From: Psettodes erumei
Taxonomy: Eukaryota > Chordata > Actinopteri > Pleuronectiformes > Psettodidae
Direction: 5' to 3'
DNA: 64,000 nucleotides
NCBI GenBank assembly: GCA_016785225.1
Contig: JAFBJZ010000772.1
Location: 3,410,001 to 3,474,000 of the forward strand
This document shows, piece by piece, positions 52,001 through 60,384 of this stretch; position 1 is the stretch's first letter, and each line of letters starts with the position of its first letter. The position numbers and the translations under genes were made by a program. The notes under the pieces are model-generated. The model was not told the DNA's origin. It did no database searches and saw nothing but the letters and a program-made list of their open reading frames with translations.

Positions 52001-55000
52001 CCCGGTGGCTAAATGGTGAGAGAGAAAAGGCTAACTCTTATCATATTCATGAACAGTTTAAAATACAGTCGTTTTGAGAGTTTGATTTATGAACAGAGTA
52101 AAAGAGTGGATTGACCTATGTGGGTCTGCTTATAGTTGGCTTATGCCCTATTTATCAAATTGAAAACCTGCTTGTCAAACAGAAAACTGTTAGTGGCGCT
52201 CTGTGGTGTTACACCTATAAGACTGCCTCGAACATCTGTTCCTGCTCTATTTTAATTTCTACCATTATCTACCCAACCATAATCTACCACTGAACTTTTA
52301 ATTAGTTGTTGTAATATAGAATAGCTTTTCACTTTTATGCAGATTACAGTCAGCAGTCAAACACAGTGATTTCAGCAGGTTAATTAACCTAAAGGACCAC
52401 CTTAAATTTATTAAGAGATGAAGTGCCAAACCCCGTGGCAGTTTCTGGGAATTTAGTCATCTAATATCAAGCTGTGCATAGGAATTTAGAATTTAGATGT
52501 CACAATTTACTGTCAATGTCTCAATTGTCTCAATTTTCATTTAACATCTAAACCAATTTATACTTTCATAGGGCTGAGAAATTATTCCATGTGTCATGTC
52601 CTCACAACTACCTTTTTGTAATAAGTATTCTTCATTCCACCAAGGAACTGTAGGTTGTCTGCAAATTGCTGAAAATATTGCAGCCCACCTTCTAACATAG
52701 TGCAGAGAGCAAATTACTCAAGTGTTGGGCTCTGTCTTTTAGTTGCCAGTGGAGTTTAGAATTCAACCAAACGTTTGTTATTAAGACAGACTGTACACAG
52801 TGAAGCTCTGAGTACATTTCTGAATTAAGGTAACTATGTGCTATGTGAATAACTTCAAGTCTCTTACATTTTTACACTGTACAGGTACAATACACTACAC
52901 AAGTAAAAAAAAATAATAAAAAAAACCTCATTTGCTTACTTATCTTATCTTACTTATCATCTTGATTTAATTTACCTCTGTATGTGTTGCAGATCCAAGG
53001 TTTGTAGGCATTCATCTGATTCCAGAGAGTGACAACCCAGAAGATGACAAAATCTACCTGTTCTTCAGAGAGAATGCCATAGATGGAGAGCATGCTGGGA
53101 AGGCCACACATGCTCGCATCGGACAGCTCTGTAAAGTATGCATACACACAATAACACATGGAAAAGATGAACATGCACAAAAGCAGAGAGACAGTTACAC
53201 ATACACGCACTCACACTCTCACATCAACATTTTGTGAAATAGCTTCTCTATCTGGAAAAAAACACTTGACGGGCGTCTAAGTGGCTTTCATAATGGCAGC
53301 TTTCAGGAGCTGTTATCTGTGATTATTTTTAGCCTGGAGAAGAGTGGGCTTTGCTGTGCTTGGCACAATTGTCCCCCAAAGACAGAAACCTGAGAGAAAT
53401 GTTAAATGTCAACAGAACCTGAGAGGAAAAGATGCCGTCAATGGCAGCACTGTTATCCTAATGCCAGGCTTTGGCACTGATTGGATCTGCTACACCCTCC
53501 GGCTCCAGGGGATGACTGTTAAATCACTGGCCTTGTATCAGCTTTCATATTCCAAATAGCATTCTTGTCCAGTGAGCAGGAATTCACCAAGCTGACTGCA
53601 GATCAGTGAATGAGCCTTAGCCTCCCATTTAGCTGCATAGTGTGCCTCCTTCATAAAAGCCAGATTACTCAGAATGCCAGGAATCTGCTCTCCTCATCAC
53701 AAGACAAGCCATCCATTATGCACAATGTGGTATTAATTTGGGACTATGCCGGTTTGGACACATTCTAATTTGCTGTCATAAATCAATACCAAATGGGATA
53801 CATTTTTATGAGCCAGAACTTCATGCTTCTGTGTTTTTGTGCTATGTTCTGGAACACAAACATAAGATTGTGAGGTACACAGACACATATTATTAGGGTG
53901 TTTAGGGAAACATACTATACTTTAGAGTCTTCTGTCTTTACGGCATAAAAAATCCATTATTTATCATGGAAAATGCATTTTAAAGGGGCAAATATGGATG
54001 CACAGTTGATTGACAGGCTTGTTTAGTGATTAAGAGAAAACACTTCCTGCATCTAAATTACCATCAATGAAAAGTTTAAATTTCATATAGTCAGTACATG
54101 CCTACTGTTTTTCAATACACTTTCTGGAGATTTGGTGCTAAGAAAGATCATTAAAAACAGCTCACAAGTTTCTTCTGTAAATCCAAAGTCATCAACAAAT
54201 GCAATCAAAAAACACATATTATCTTAGAGATTTTACATTTTAAAAATCTATCTACTATAGCTTTGTGAAGAGGATGTGTGCTCATATAATTATACATACT
54301 GAGGTGTCCAGGAGTTTGCTGATAAGCCATGTCTCCACATACACTGCAAGTTCAAGGTTTTGTGTATTAACAGTTGTCCTCAGTCAATAAAGGGATATAG
54401 GCTTTCTCACTTTTTTCCAGATCTGTTAAATAAGTAAAAAAATTGTGTCTGTTATATGCTTTAAAAATATGTAAGAGGGGAAATATGACAGCATCAGTGG
54501 CAAAGGGTAGACAGATCTCATACTGTATGTCCAGCCAGGGAGAGTGTCTCACCCCATTCAACCAGAGGCTATAAAAGGAAATATTAACTGTGGAAAATAA
54601 TGGAAAGTGTCCTCTAAAATTGAAAATGAGCAATTATCCTGTAATTTCCATACAGCTGAACTTCCCTACTGAGCTGCTGTCTGTGATCTGTCCAACAGAA
54701 TGACTTGGGAGGTCACAGGAGTCTGGTAAATAAGTGGACAACCTTCTTGAAAGCTCGACTTATTTGTTCTGTGCCCGGCAGTAATGGAATAGACACCCAC
54801 TTTGATGAACTACGTGAGTGATTTGCTCCAGGATCTTAAAACATGTTTCACACATCATCTACTGAAGACACTGACCTCTCTGTGAAGGATGTCTGTGATG
54901 TACACTGCCTTCTTCTTTGGTTTTCAGAGGACGTTTTTCTCATGAGCACAAAGGATCCCAAGAGCCCAATCATCTATGCAGTTTTCACCACTTCCAGGTA

Positions 55001-58000
55001 CTGTGGCTGACACTGGAATACTTGCGCTCTGATTGCATGGCCTGTGTTTTAAACAAGGACCTAACCTTTCTTATCTCACTCATTATTTCTGCCCCTTAGC
55101 AATATCTTCAAAGGTTCCGCTGTGTGTATGTACAGCATGACAGACATCAGGAGAGTGTTTCTGGGTCCCTATGCTCATAGAGATGGACCTAACTACCAGT
55201 GGGTGCCCTTCCAGGGGCGGGTTCCTTACCCAAGGCCTGGCACAGTGAGTACAGTATGTTCTTAACTGGCTTAATAGTGTTTGGGATGAACGAGGATTCT
55301 CAGGAGTATAATTGAGCAACAATTACTGTATCTTTCCGTAGTGTCCAAGCAAAACATTTGGAGGATTTGATACAACTAAGGACCTTCCTGATGAAGTGGT
55401 GACCTTTGCCAGAAGCCATCCAGCCATGTTCAACCCTGTCTACCCCATTAACAACCGACCAATCATAGTCAAAACAGATGTGGAATACCAGTTCACCCAA
55501 ATAGTGGTGGATAAAGTCGAAGCAGAAGATGGCCAGTATGACGTTATGTTCATTGGCACAGGTATATATTTGTATCCTGTATACTGTAATCTGAAATAAA
55601 AGAATGAGTTAATAGAAATATATTCATGAACACATGTGCAGTAGATATTAACTCAGGATGTGTACTTTCATTGCGTGCTAGACATGGGGACGATCCTGAA
55701 AGTGGTGTCCATCCCCAGAGGCTCCTGGCATGACTTGGAGGAAGTCCTGTTGGAAGAAATGACTGTGTTTAGAGTAAGTAGTTCTCCAGTCTACTGTATT
55801 ATTTGAGGTACGGGGTTTAAGGTTGACTCTAAAATCATTAAATATTCTCTAATTATTCTTTTCTGTAATTTTTATTTCTTACAGGAGCCAACAGCCATTA
55901 CAGCCATGGAACTTTCAACTAAACAGGTATTGACTGTAGTTTTTATGACATGATTAAACATTAAAATAAGTCATATAAAATCTATAGCAACATGTTCAGC
56001 AGAAAAAAGCAGCAGGATTATTCTGAAAAACAACACCACTTCAGTACATGAGTTCAATGAAAGCAGCAGATAAGGCTGCTGGGTTGCAGTGGGGAGAAAC
56101 ATGTGGAAATATGATATCACAAAAAATGAAAAATGTAACAAATGACCATTGTTTTTGCATGTGTCTGCAAAACATGTCTCTTAGAGAGTGTGAGCTTTCA
56201 CTCATGGGTGACACCCCTTGCTGCAGGGCTGAAAGACAGAAGAAAGACACGTTTGTCTGCATGTTTAAACACTGCGAGATTAACTGACATGTAATCACAC
56301 AAAGATCTCAATTGTTGGCTCTTAAGGCTAACAATTAGCTTATCAACTTAAATGGCAGGGAGAGACAAAACGAGTCAGCTAATTGACAGGTGGGAGGTTG
56401 CTGAGCACCTGCTGTAAGACGGTTTGTCCACATTCCTGAATTGTAGTTTTGCTTCAAACACAGAGCCAAACACAGGTGAATTACTCAAAGCACACCACCC
56501 ATCCAGACTTAAATCCTAAATTGTAGCAGCTAAGACATAAAATATGTGAGACTGAGAACAGAATTTTTCTTTTCTTCTACCTTCACAGCAACAACTGTAC
56601 CTCGGCTCAGGCATTGGCGTGTCCCAGATGCCTTTGCATCGGTGTGAGATTTACGGAAAGGCCTGTGCTGAATGCTGCCTGGCAAGGGACCCTTACTGTG
56701 CATGGGATGGCACCGAGTGCTCCAGATACTTTCCGACAGCCAAGAGGTACAGAAAACATACTCCATATTCACGCTCACCATATTGCCATCCTGCCATTGT
56801 ATTTGTATAAAAACTGCTTAACACCTTGAACACAACAAATAATCAGCACTTCAAAACATCGAGCAGGTTTTGAAGTTTGCCGACAGTGCAATAAGATGCA
56901 TCAAAACACCAGATATTTTAACACACCAGGTCAGATGCAGACACTGAATTTGATGCAGGTTCACACTGCTGAAGTGAAACAAGTAGCATAGTTAGGATGT
57001 ATATCTTACATGAAAAAAAGTCAATTTCAGGCCACATATATAACACATATGACACAAATAACACAAAAGCACATTTGTGCTTGGCAGAAGAGCTACCTCC
57101 TTTAGATTTAAAGAGGCCAAATGTACAACACATGCTTGAGTCCTGCTTGTTTAAGAATTACTTCTGTTCAACAAATAGACTATACTTCATCGAGGTAAAA
57201 CCAAATTATATAGATGGGTTTTTCATGTAAAGATTGAGGACATATGCAGGCAGACTGTTATTCAGGGCCGGAGCTAGGGCACGCTTATAGTGCAGGCTTT
57301 GTATATTTGCCAAAAAACCCTGAAGGTATGGGTTCATATTTCGACCAGAAAGCTAGAAATATAACCTGCCTCATGTGTTTACTGTAAATGAGAACCAATG
57401 TCAGCAATGTCTGGAGGCTGTCTGGGTGAACCAGGGGTGAGGTAGGTGTTAGAGGTTCGTTGGCTGTACGGTTGTAGTGGTGGACTGATCTGTACATGTT
57501 CATGTACATGTGTGCAGCCTCCCACTCATAGCTCCATGGGGCTTATTGATTTGAATGCTAGCTGCACAGTATCCTGTTCTCACTGTCAGTAGTACATCAG
57601 AGACCTATATTCGAAAGCAAGGCAGCCAGAGCAACCTCTTACCTCCAATTACCAGCACACCAGTGCTGGGTCGGAACAATGGGAATAAGAGAGGGTGAAG
57701 TTACCGTACGCTTTGGTGTGTCCATAGTTTCTTCAGTTGCTGTTTACAGAAAATATCCTCAGGGTTGTGTTTGACACTTTGTGTGAAACTCCATCTCCTT
57801 TGCATCTGCAACCCATGGAAATGACAGGCTGGAGTGATTGATTAGATTTTGAATTCCTCTGTTGTACACACCCTATAATTAAAGCTTTTCTATTATGCTA
57901 TGGGCGGCCTGCTGTTAGTTTATCTATTAGCATTGGCCTTAACTATTGATGCACATCCAAACCACATTCAAATATACACCTACACACACAAACTTCCAGT

Positions 58001-58018
58001 ACGAGCATGCACTTACAA

Positions 58019-58098
<80 letters not shown>

Positions 58099-60384
58099 CT
58101 GCTGACTCATGTGTTTTATATTTGTGTTTCTGCAGGAGAACAAGGAGACAAGATATCAGGAATGGAGACCCACTCACACAGTGCTCTGACTTGCAACACC
58201 ACGGTACATAAAAATATTATATTTTTTTATATATATTCTCTCATATTTGTGTGTGGGAGTAAAATGTGTTTTTCAAATAATAAATCAAGGTAATGTGTAG
58301 TAAACCACCTTTATGTTGTAGGTGATGGAGACATTACTGTCTAACAATATTTGCAGCTTTTGAATTTCCAAATGATATAGTGAAGCACAACAAAGCCAGC
58401 ATGTCAGTGGTCCTGCTGCACAAAAAAGGAGCTATTGTTTTGAGAATTTATTTGTACAGTGAACATAGAAATGGTCTCGGAGCAGCTCCTGGCCTTCTCC
58501 TGAAGCAATCAAAAGAGGAGAGAAACCAACTGAATGTGTGTGTGGTGTTGCGTCTGTGTGCTTTATGTGTTTCTGGTGGTGAACATTAAAGTTGGTCCAT
58601 GTGAAGCTTATAATTAACATGGTCAGGATTCCTCCATGCCTCCTCTGTGTCGCCAAGCCCTCCACTCTACTGCCCTGTTTATGGGTTCAGTCCAAAAACA
58701 GGACTCTGACTGTGGTCTAATACACTCTCTTGCTTTCTTAATTATACATTTATTTCATTTAACTGGAAAAGAAAAAAGGACAAAAAAAGAGAGAAAACTG
58801 GTATCAATATCTATTGAAGGTTGAGTTGGAGGAGTTAAGAAACACTAAAATTGCTGTTGCATGTTGTGCAGCAGCACTTTCCCATTCCCAGACAAAATGA
58901 TTTAAACAAAGTAAGTTTAAAAGTAATGAGGAATAATAACATATAGACTTAATTGTTGTTGAATTCATCACAGGATGCACCAGGAGGTCAGTCAGAGGAA
59001 CACTGATCTTACAGTGCAAAAAGTCCCTGATTGAAAAGCATTGCCCTTACTTGCCTGAATAATATCCAGATTTTAGTTGCAGCTTTTTCCTCCAGCGACT
59101 GCATCTGTGGTGAAACCTGCATATTCTGCAAATGACTGAGTGTGATATAAGAAAAGAGACAGAATAATGTGACAAAATAATAATAATAATAAATCAGACC
59201 AATAATAATAAAATGCAGTCATTGTTAAAAGAAATACTACAGCAGGCACTGTCCTCAGAGAGTACTTGGAGAGGAGAGAGTCATACTTTCAGTCAGAGAA
59301 AACCAAATAGTTTATGAAGAAAATCTGAAAAACTTCCAAACAGTAATAATATTACCGGTTATGTGCAAGAAATAACAGAAACTATGTGGCTACATTTTGT
59401 ACTTTTTTTCTATCTAGATGAACTAAGTGGACAGACAACTCTCCAGGATAAAACTGTGTACGGTGTGGAGAACAGCAGCACTTTCATTGAATGCAGTCCC
59501 AAGTCTCAGAGAGCCCAGACATACTGGCAATATCAGCATTCCACAGATGACCACAAACAAGAGGTTGGCTCTACCTCAGCATCCACTGAATCAATCTTGT
59601 TGAAATATCCTTAGAAAGATGCTACTTAACAATGAAGATTGTTTTAAATAAGACAGTATTACATTTTATTAATCCTTGACTGACTGCAGCAGTTGACTGC
59701 TTTTAAATATATTTTGTGTGATTTAAACAGACATGATATCACAATAATTCATTTTGAAATGCTGAATCTCTGTTCTTTCTTTCCTGTCTTTGTATTTGTG
59801 TCCTTTGCTCTGACTCTACCCCTTCCAATATTGTCACTTCACAGATTATATCAGAAGAACGTTTCGTTCGCACAGACCAGGGCCTGCTGATTCGCACACT
59901 GAAGAAGAAGGATTCTGGCATTTATCTGTGCCAGGCAGTGGAGCACGGCTTCATGCAGACACTTCTGAAGGTGACCTTAGAGGTCATTGACACAGAACGT
60001 CTGGAGGATCTGCTACATCGAGATGTCGAGGCCGCAGTCACCACCCCTTCCCAGGACCATTCCTCACCTCGAGAAACCCCAAACCAAAAGCTGTGGTACA
60101 GAGACTTCCTGTCTTTGGTGAATCACCCAACTCTGAACACCATGGATGAGTTCTGCGAGCAGGTTTGGAAAAGGGAGAGGAAGCACAGGAGGCAGAAAGC
60201 CCACCTGGTGCAGCAGGTTCAAATACACCAGCAGCAGCAGCAGCAGCAGCAGAAAGTTGTGGTGAACCCTCACACCCACATGCATGCTCAAGGGCTAGCA
60301 GCCAAGTGGAAACACCTTCAGGAGAGGCAGAAGGGACGCAACCGCAGGACCCATGAACTGGAGAGGGCCCCCCGCAGTGTCTGA
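39410..60384 (+). CDS. sema3a: Semaphorin 3A, complete coding region in 17 exons (overview)
   Basis: Joining 17 exons with GT-AG introns gives 2415 bases, or 804 residues plus TGA, in one frame. The protein is a secreted class 3 semaphorin. By family knowledge it binds neuropilin-1 and plexin-A receptors, collapses growth cones and steers axons and vessels. Domains: signal peptide (about 1-24), sema domain (about 41-505), PSI (about 518-553), furin-type site KRRTRR (553-558), Ig domain (cysteines C602 and C654), interchain cysteine C729 and a basic tail ending ERAPRSV. The tail ending, PSI sequence and start of the mature protein identify 3A rather than 3B-3G. N-glycosylation sequons include N56, N87, N129 and N595. 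It is longer than the mammalian protein (about 771 residues), mainly through a tail linker with eight glutamines. Whether it is sema3aa or sema3ab is open. Confidence 0.96.
40498..40545 (+). repeat. Alternating CA/CG tract, Z-DNA-prone
   Basis: ACACACACGCGCGCGCACGC-type alternating purine-pyrimidine sequence, followed by CAAACG units. Mixed CG and CA alternation is the best known sequence class for left-handed DNA. CpG is otherwise rare in this window. Confidence 0.75.
40830..41000 (+). promoter_or_regulatory. Candidate intronic enhancer-like block
   Basis: Unique AT-rich sequence with several TTAT/ATAAATT and ATTATGAATCATTTAT-type motifs and GTGACGTTGG (CREB-like core). It lies in intron 1 of sema3a. 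The call is from motif texture only. Confidence 0.2.
41879..41898 (+). repeat. CA microsatellite in intron 1
   Basis: Ten CA units, uninterrupted. Confidence 0.85.
42732..42754. other. Perfect 9-bp stem with 5-base loop
   Basis: AATTAGCCC (42732-42740) pairs exactly with GGGCTAATT (42746-42754) across the loop AAACC. Both arms carry a TAAT core and the right arm leads into ATTTGCAAA. As DNA it is a symmetric pair of homeodomain-type sites; as RNA it is a short hairpin in intron 1. Confidence 0.6.
45971..46001 (+). repeat. TG microsatellite in intron 1
   Basis: Fifteen TG units, uninterrupted, about 680 bases before exon 2. Confidence 0.9.
46680..46840 (+). CDS. sema3a: sema3a coding exon 2
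   Basis: Encodes residues 41-94, the first strands of the sema domain, with the family signature LLDEEKGRLIVGAKDHIFSF. Sequons N56 and N87. Acceptor CTGGGCAG, donor CAG|GTAAAA, ends in phase 0. Confidence 0.96.
46841..47264 (+). other. sema3a: sema3a intron 2
   Basis: Short intron of 424 bases, unique sequence. No further features seen. Confidence 0.85.
47265..47327 (+). CDS. sema3a: sema3a coding exon 3
   Basis: A 63-base exon for residues 95-115, with the conserved RRDECKWAGKD. C107 is expected to pair with C118 in the next exon. Acceptor TTGCAG, donor TCG|GTAAGA, phase 0 at both ends. Confidence 0.95.
47328..49975 (+). other. sema3a: sema3a intron 3
   Basis: 2.6 kb of AT-rich unique sequence with a CA repeat at 49182-49201. 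No exon or strong motif cluster was recognised. Confidence 0.8.
49182..49201 (+). repeat. CA microsatellite in intron 3
   Basis: Ten CA units, uninterrupted. Confidence 0.85.
49976..50095 (+). CDS. sema3a: sema3a coding exon 4
   Basis: Residues 116-155 of the sema domain, RECSNFIKVL then NQTHLYVCGTGAFHPVCSYL. Sequon N129 and cysteines C118 and C136 are conserved. Acceptor TTCATCAG, donor GAG|GTACAG, phase 0. Confidence 0.96.
50096..51020 (+). other. sema3a: sema3a intron 4
   Basis: 925 bases of AT-rich unique sequence; nothing further recognised. Confidence 0.85.
51021..51111 (+). CDS. sema3a: sema3a coding exon 5
   Basis: Residues 156-185 plus one base, with the invariant ENGRGKSPYDPKLLTAS. 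The loop before it (FRLEPHIENGR) is one residue shorter than in human SEMA3A as I remember it, so the exon is 91 bases rather than 94. Acceptor ACATTCAG, donor TTG|GTGAGT. Confidence 0.95.
51112..51895 (+). other. sema3a: sema3a intron 5
   Basis: 784 bases. The middle (about 51530-51700) is pyrimidine-rich with several decoy acceptor-like AGs, but no alternative exon keeps the frame. Confidence 0.8.
51896..52015 (+). CDS. sema3a: sema3a coding exon 6
   Basis: Residues 186-225, DGELYAGTSADFMGRDFAIF and then RTEQHDSRWLN. In class 3 semaphorins this segment lies near the dimer and plexin contact face. Acceptor GCTCTCAG, donor ATG|GTGAGA. Confidence 0.96.
52016..52992 (+). other. sema3a: sema3a intron 6
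   Basis: 977 bases, very AT-rich with an A-rich run near 52907-52925. No exon or strong motif seen. Confidence 0.85.
52993..53135 (+). CDS. sema3a: sema3a coding exon 7
   Basis: Residues 226-273 of the sema domain, with YLFFRENAIDGEHAGKATHA and ARIGQLCK. Acceptor GTTGCAG, donor AAA|GTATGC, ends in phase 0. Confidence 0.96.
53136..54698 (+). other. sema3a: sema3a intron 7
   Basis: 1.56 kb. The part 53280-53790 is unique, moderate in GC and lacks simple repeats, unlike the AT-rich remainder, and may be an intronic regulatory block. No coding exon fits the frame. Confidence 0.75.
53280..53790 (+). promoter_or_regulatory. Candidate intronic conserved block
   Basis: About 500 bases of unique, repeat-free sequence with TGCACAATGTGGTATTAAT, TAATTTGCTGTCATAAAT and CTTTCATAATGGCAGC-type segments. 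The texture contrasts with the AT-rich intron around it. Regulatory function is inferred. Confidence 0.2.
54699..54813 (+). CDS. sema3a: sema3a coding exon 8
   Basis: Residues 274-311 plus one base: NDLGGHRSLVNKWTTFLKAR then LICSVPGSNGIDTHFDEL. Acceptor CCAACAG, donor CTAC|GTGAGT. Confidence 0.96.
54928..54997 (+). CDS. sema3a: sema3a coding exon 9
   Basis: A 70-base exon for residues 312-334, QDVFLMSTKDPKSPIIYAVF. Preceded by a 114-base intron with no other content. Acceptor GGTTTTCAG, donor CCAG|GTACTG. Confidence 0.95.
55100..55244 (+). CDS. sema3a: sema3a coding exon 10
   Basis: Residues 335-383 with SNIFKGSAVCMYSMTDIRRV and the motif GPYAHRDGPNYQWVPFQGRV, then PYPRPGT. In vertebrate Sema3A this part of the sema domain contributes to receptor specificity. 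Acceptor CCCTTAG, donor ACA|GTGAGT, phase 0. Confidence 0.96.
55342..55561 (+). CDS. sema3a: sema3a coding exon 11
   Basis: Residues 384-456 plus one base: CPSKTFGGFD, then FARSHPAMFNPVYPINNRP and QFTQIVVDKVEAEDGQYDVM. Acceptor TTCCGTAG, donor ACAG|GTATAT. Confidence 0.96.
55682..55773 (+). CDS. sema3a: sema3a coding exon 12
   Basis: Residues 457-487, DMGTILKVVSIPRGSWHDLE then EVLLEEMTVFR, in the last blade of the sema propeller. Acceptor GTGCTAG, donor AGA|GTAAGT. Confidence 0.96.
55885..55926 (+). CDS. sema3a: sema3a coding exon 13
   Basis: A 42-base exon for residues 488-501, EPTAITAMELSTKQ. It is too short for simple open-frame detection but is fixed by family alignment and splice sites: acceptor TTCTTACAG, donor CAG|GTATTG, phase 0 at both ends. 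Confidence 0.94.
55927..56588 (+). other. sema3a: sema3a intron 13
   Basis: 662 bases of unique sequence. Nothing further recognised. Confidence 0.85.
56589..56746 (+). CDS. sema3a: sema3a coding exon 14 (PSI domain)
   Basis: Residues 502-553 plus two bases. It closes the sema domain (QQLYLGSGIGVSQMPLHRC) and encodes the PSI domain with cysteines at 520, 527, 530, 531, 538 and 545 (YGKACAECCLARDPYCAWDG). It ends within the basic furin-type site. Acceptor CTTCACAG, donor AGAG|GTACAG. Confidence 0.96.
56747..58135 (+). other. sema3a: sema3a intron 14
   Basis: 1.39 kb. It contains a CAGGGCCGGAGCTAGGGC segment at about 57264, reminiscent of a hAT-type transposon end, and ends with a 73-base pure CA repeat close to the acceptor of exon 15. 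Confidence 0.8.
58025..58097 (+). repeat. Long pure CA repeat beside the exon 15 acceptor
   Basis: About 36 uninterrupted CA units, the longest microsatellite in the window, ending 38 bases before exon 15 of sema3a. Between repeat and exon lie a branch-like TGCTGACTCAT and a T-rich tract ending TTCTGCAG. In transcribed RNA, CA repeats near splice sites are known binding sites for hnRNP L, which can alter exon use. Confidence 0.95.
58136..58203 (+). CDS. sema3a: sema3a coding exon 15
   Basis: A 68-base exon for residues 554-576. It completes the site KRRTRR (553-558), which furin-like proteases cut in class 3 semaphorins, then QDIRNGDPLTQCSDLQHH. Acceptor TTTCTGCAG, donor CACG|GTACAT. The upstream CA repeat is unusually close. 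Confidence 0.94.
58204..59417 (+). other. sema3a: sema3a intron 15
   Basis: 1.2 kb of AT-rich sequence with a short AAT repeat near 59177-59192. No exon found. Confidence 0.8.
59418..59563 (+). CDS. sema3a: sema3a coding exon 16 (start of Ig domain)
   Basis: Residues 577-625, with VYGVENSSTFIECSPKSQRA, giving the first Ig cysteine C602 and sequon N595. The first dozen residues are poorly conserved among vertebrates. Acceptor CTATCTAG. The donor GAG|GTTGGC is weak but gives the right frame and family boundary. Confidence 0.93.
59845..60384 (+). CDS. sema3a: sema3a coding exon 17 (Ig domain end and basic tail)
   Basis: Residues 626-804 and stop TGA at 60382-60384. It carries the second Ig cysteine C654 (SGIYLCQAVEHG), the conserved LWYRDFLSLVNHP segment, C729 (MDEFCEQVWKR) for the interchain disulfide of the dimer, and a basic tail with RNRR (790-793), a likely protease site, ending ERAPRSV. 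Between about 743 and 779 is a linker with eight glutamines and a His-rich stretch, clearly longer than the mammalian one. Acceptor CACTTCACAG. Confidence 0.96.
   Translation: MISEERFVRTDQGLLIRTLKKKDSGIYLCQAVEHGFMQTLLKVTLEVIDTERLEDLLHRDVEAAVTTPSQDHSSPRETPNQKLWYRDFLSLVNHPTLNTMDEFCEQVWKRERKHRRQKAHLVQQVQIHQQQQQQQQKVVVNPHTHMHAQGLAAKWKHLQERQKGRNRRTHELERAPRSV
60229..60252 (+). repeat. sema3a: CAG repeat coding for polyglutamine
   Basis: Eight pure CAG codons encode Q754-Q761 of the sema3a tail. The purity of the repeat at codon level suggests recent or ongoing slippage rather than long-term selection for glutamine. Confidence 0.92.

Noticed and set aside
57900..58293. Frames of 66-115 codons across the CA repeat
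   Set aside because: They are made of alternating Thr-His or Cys-Val codons from the microsatellite; only exon 15 within them is real.
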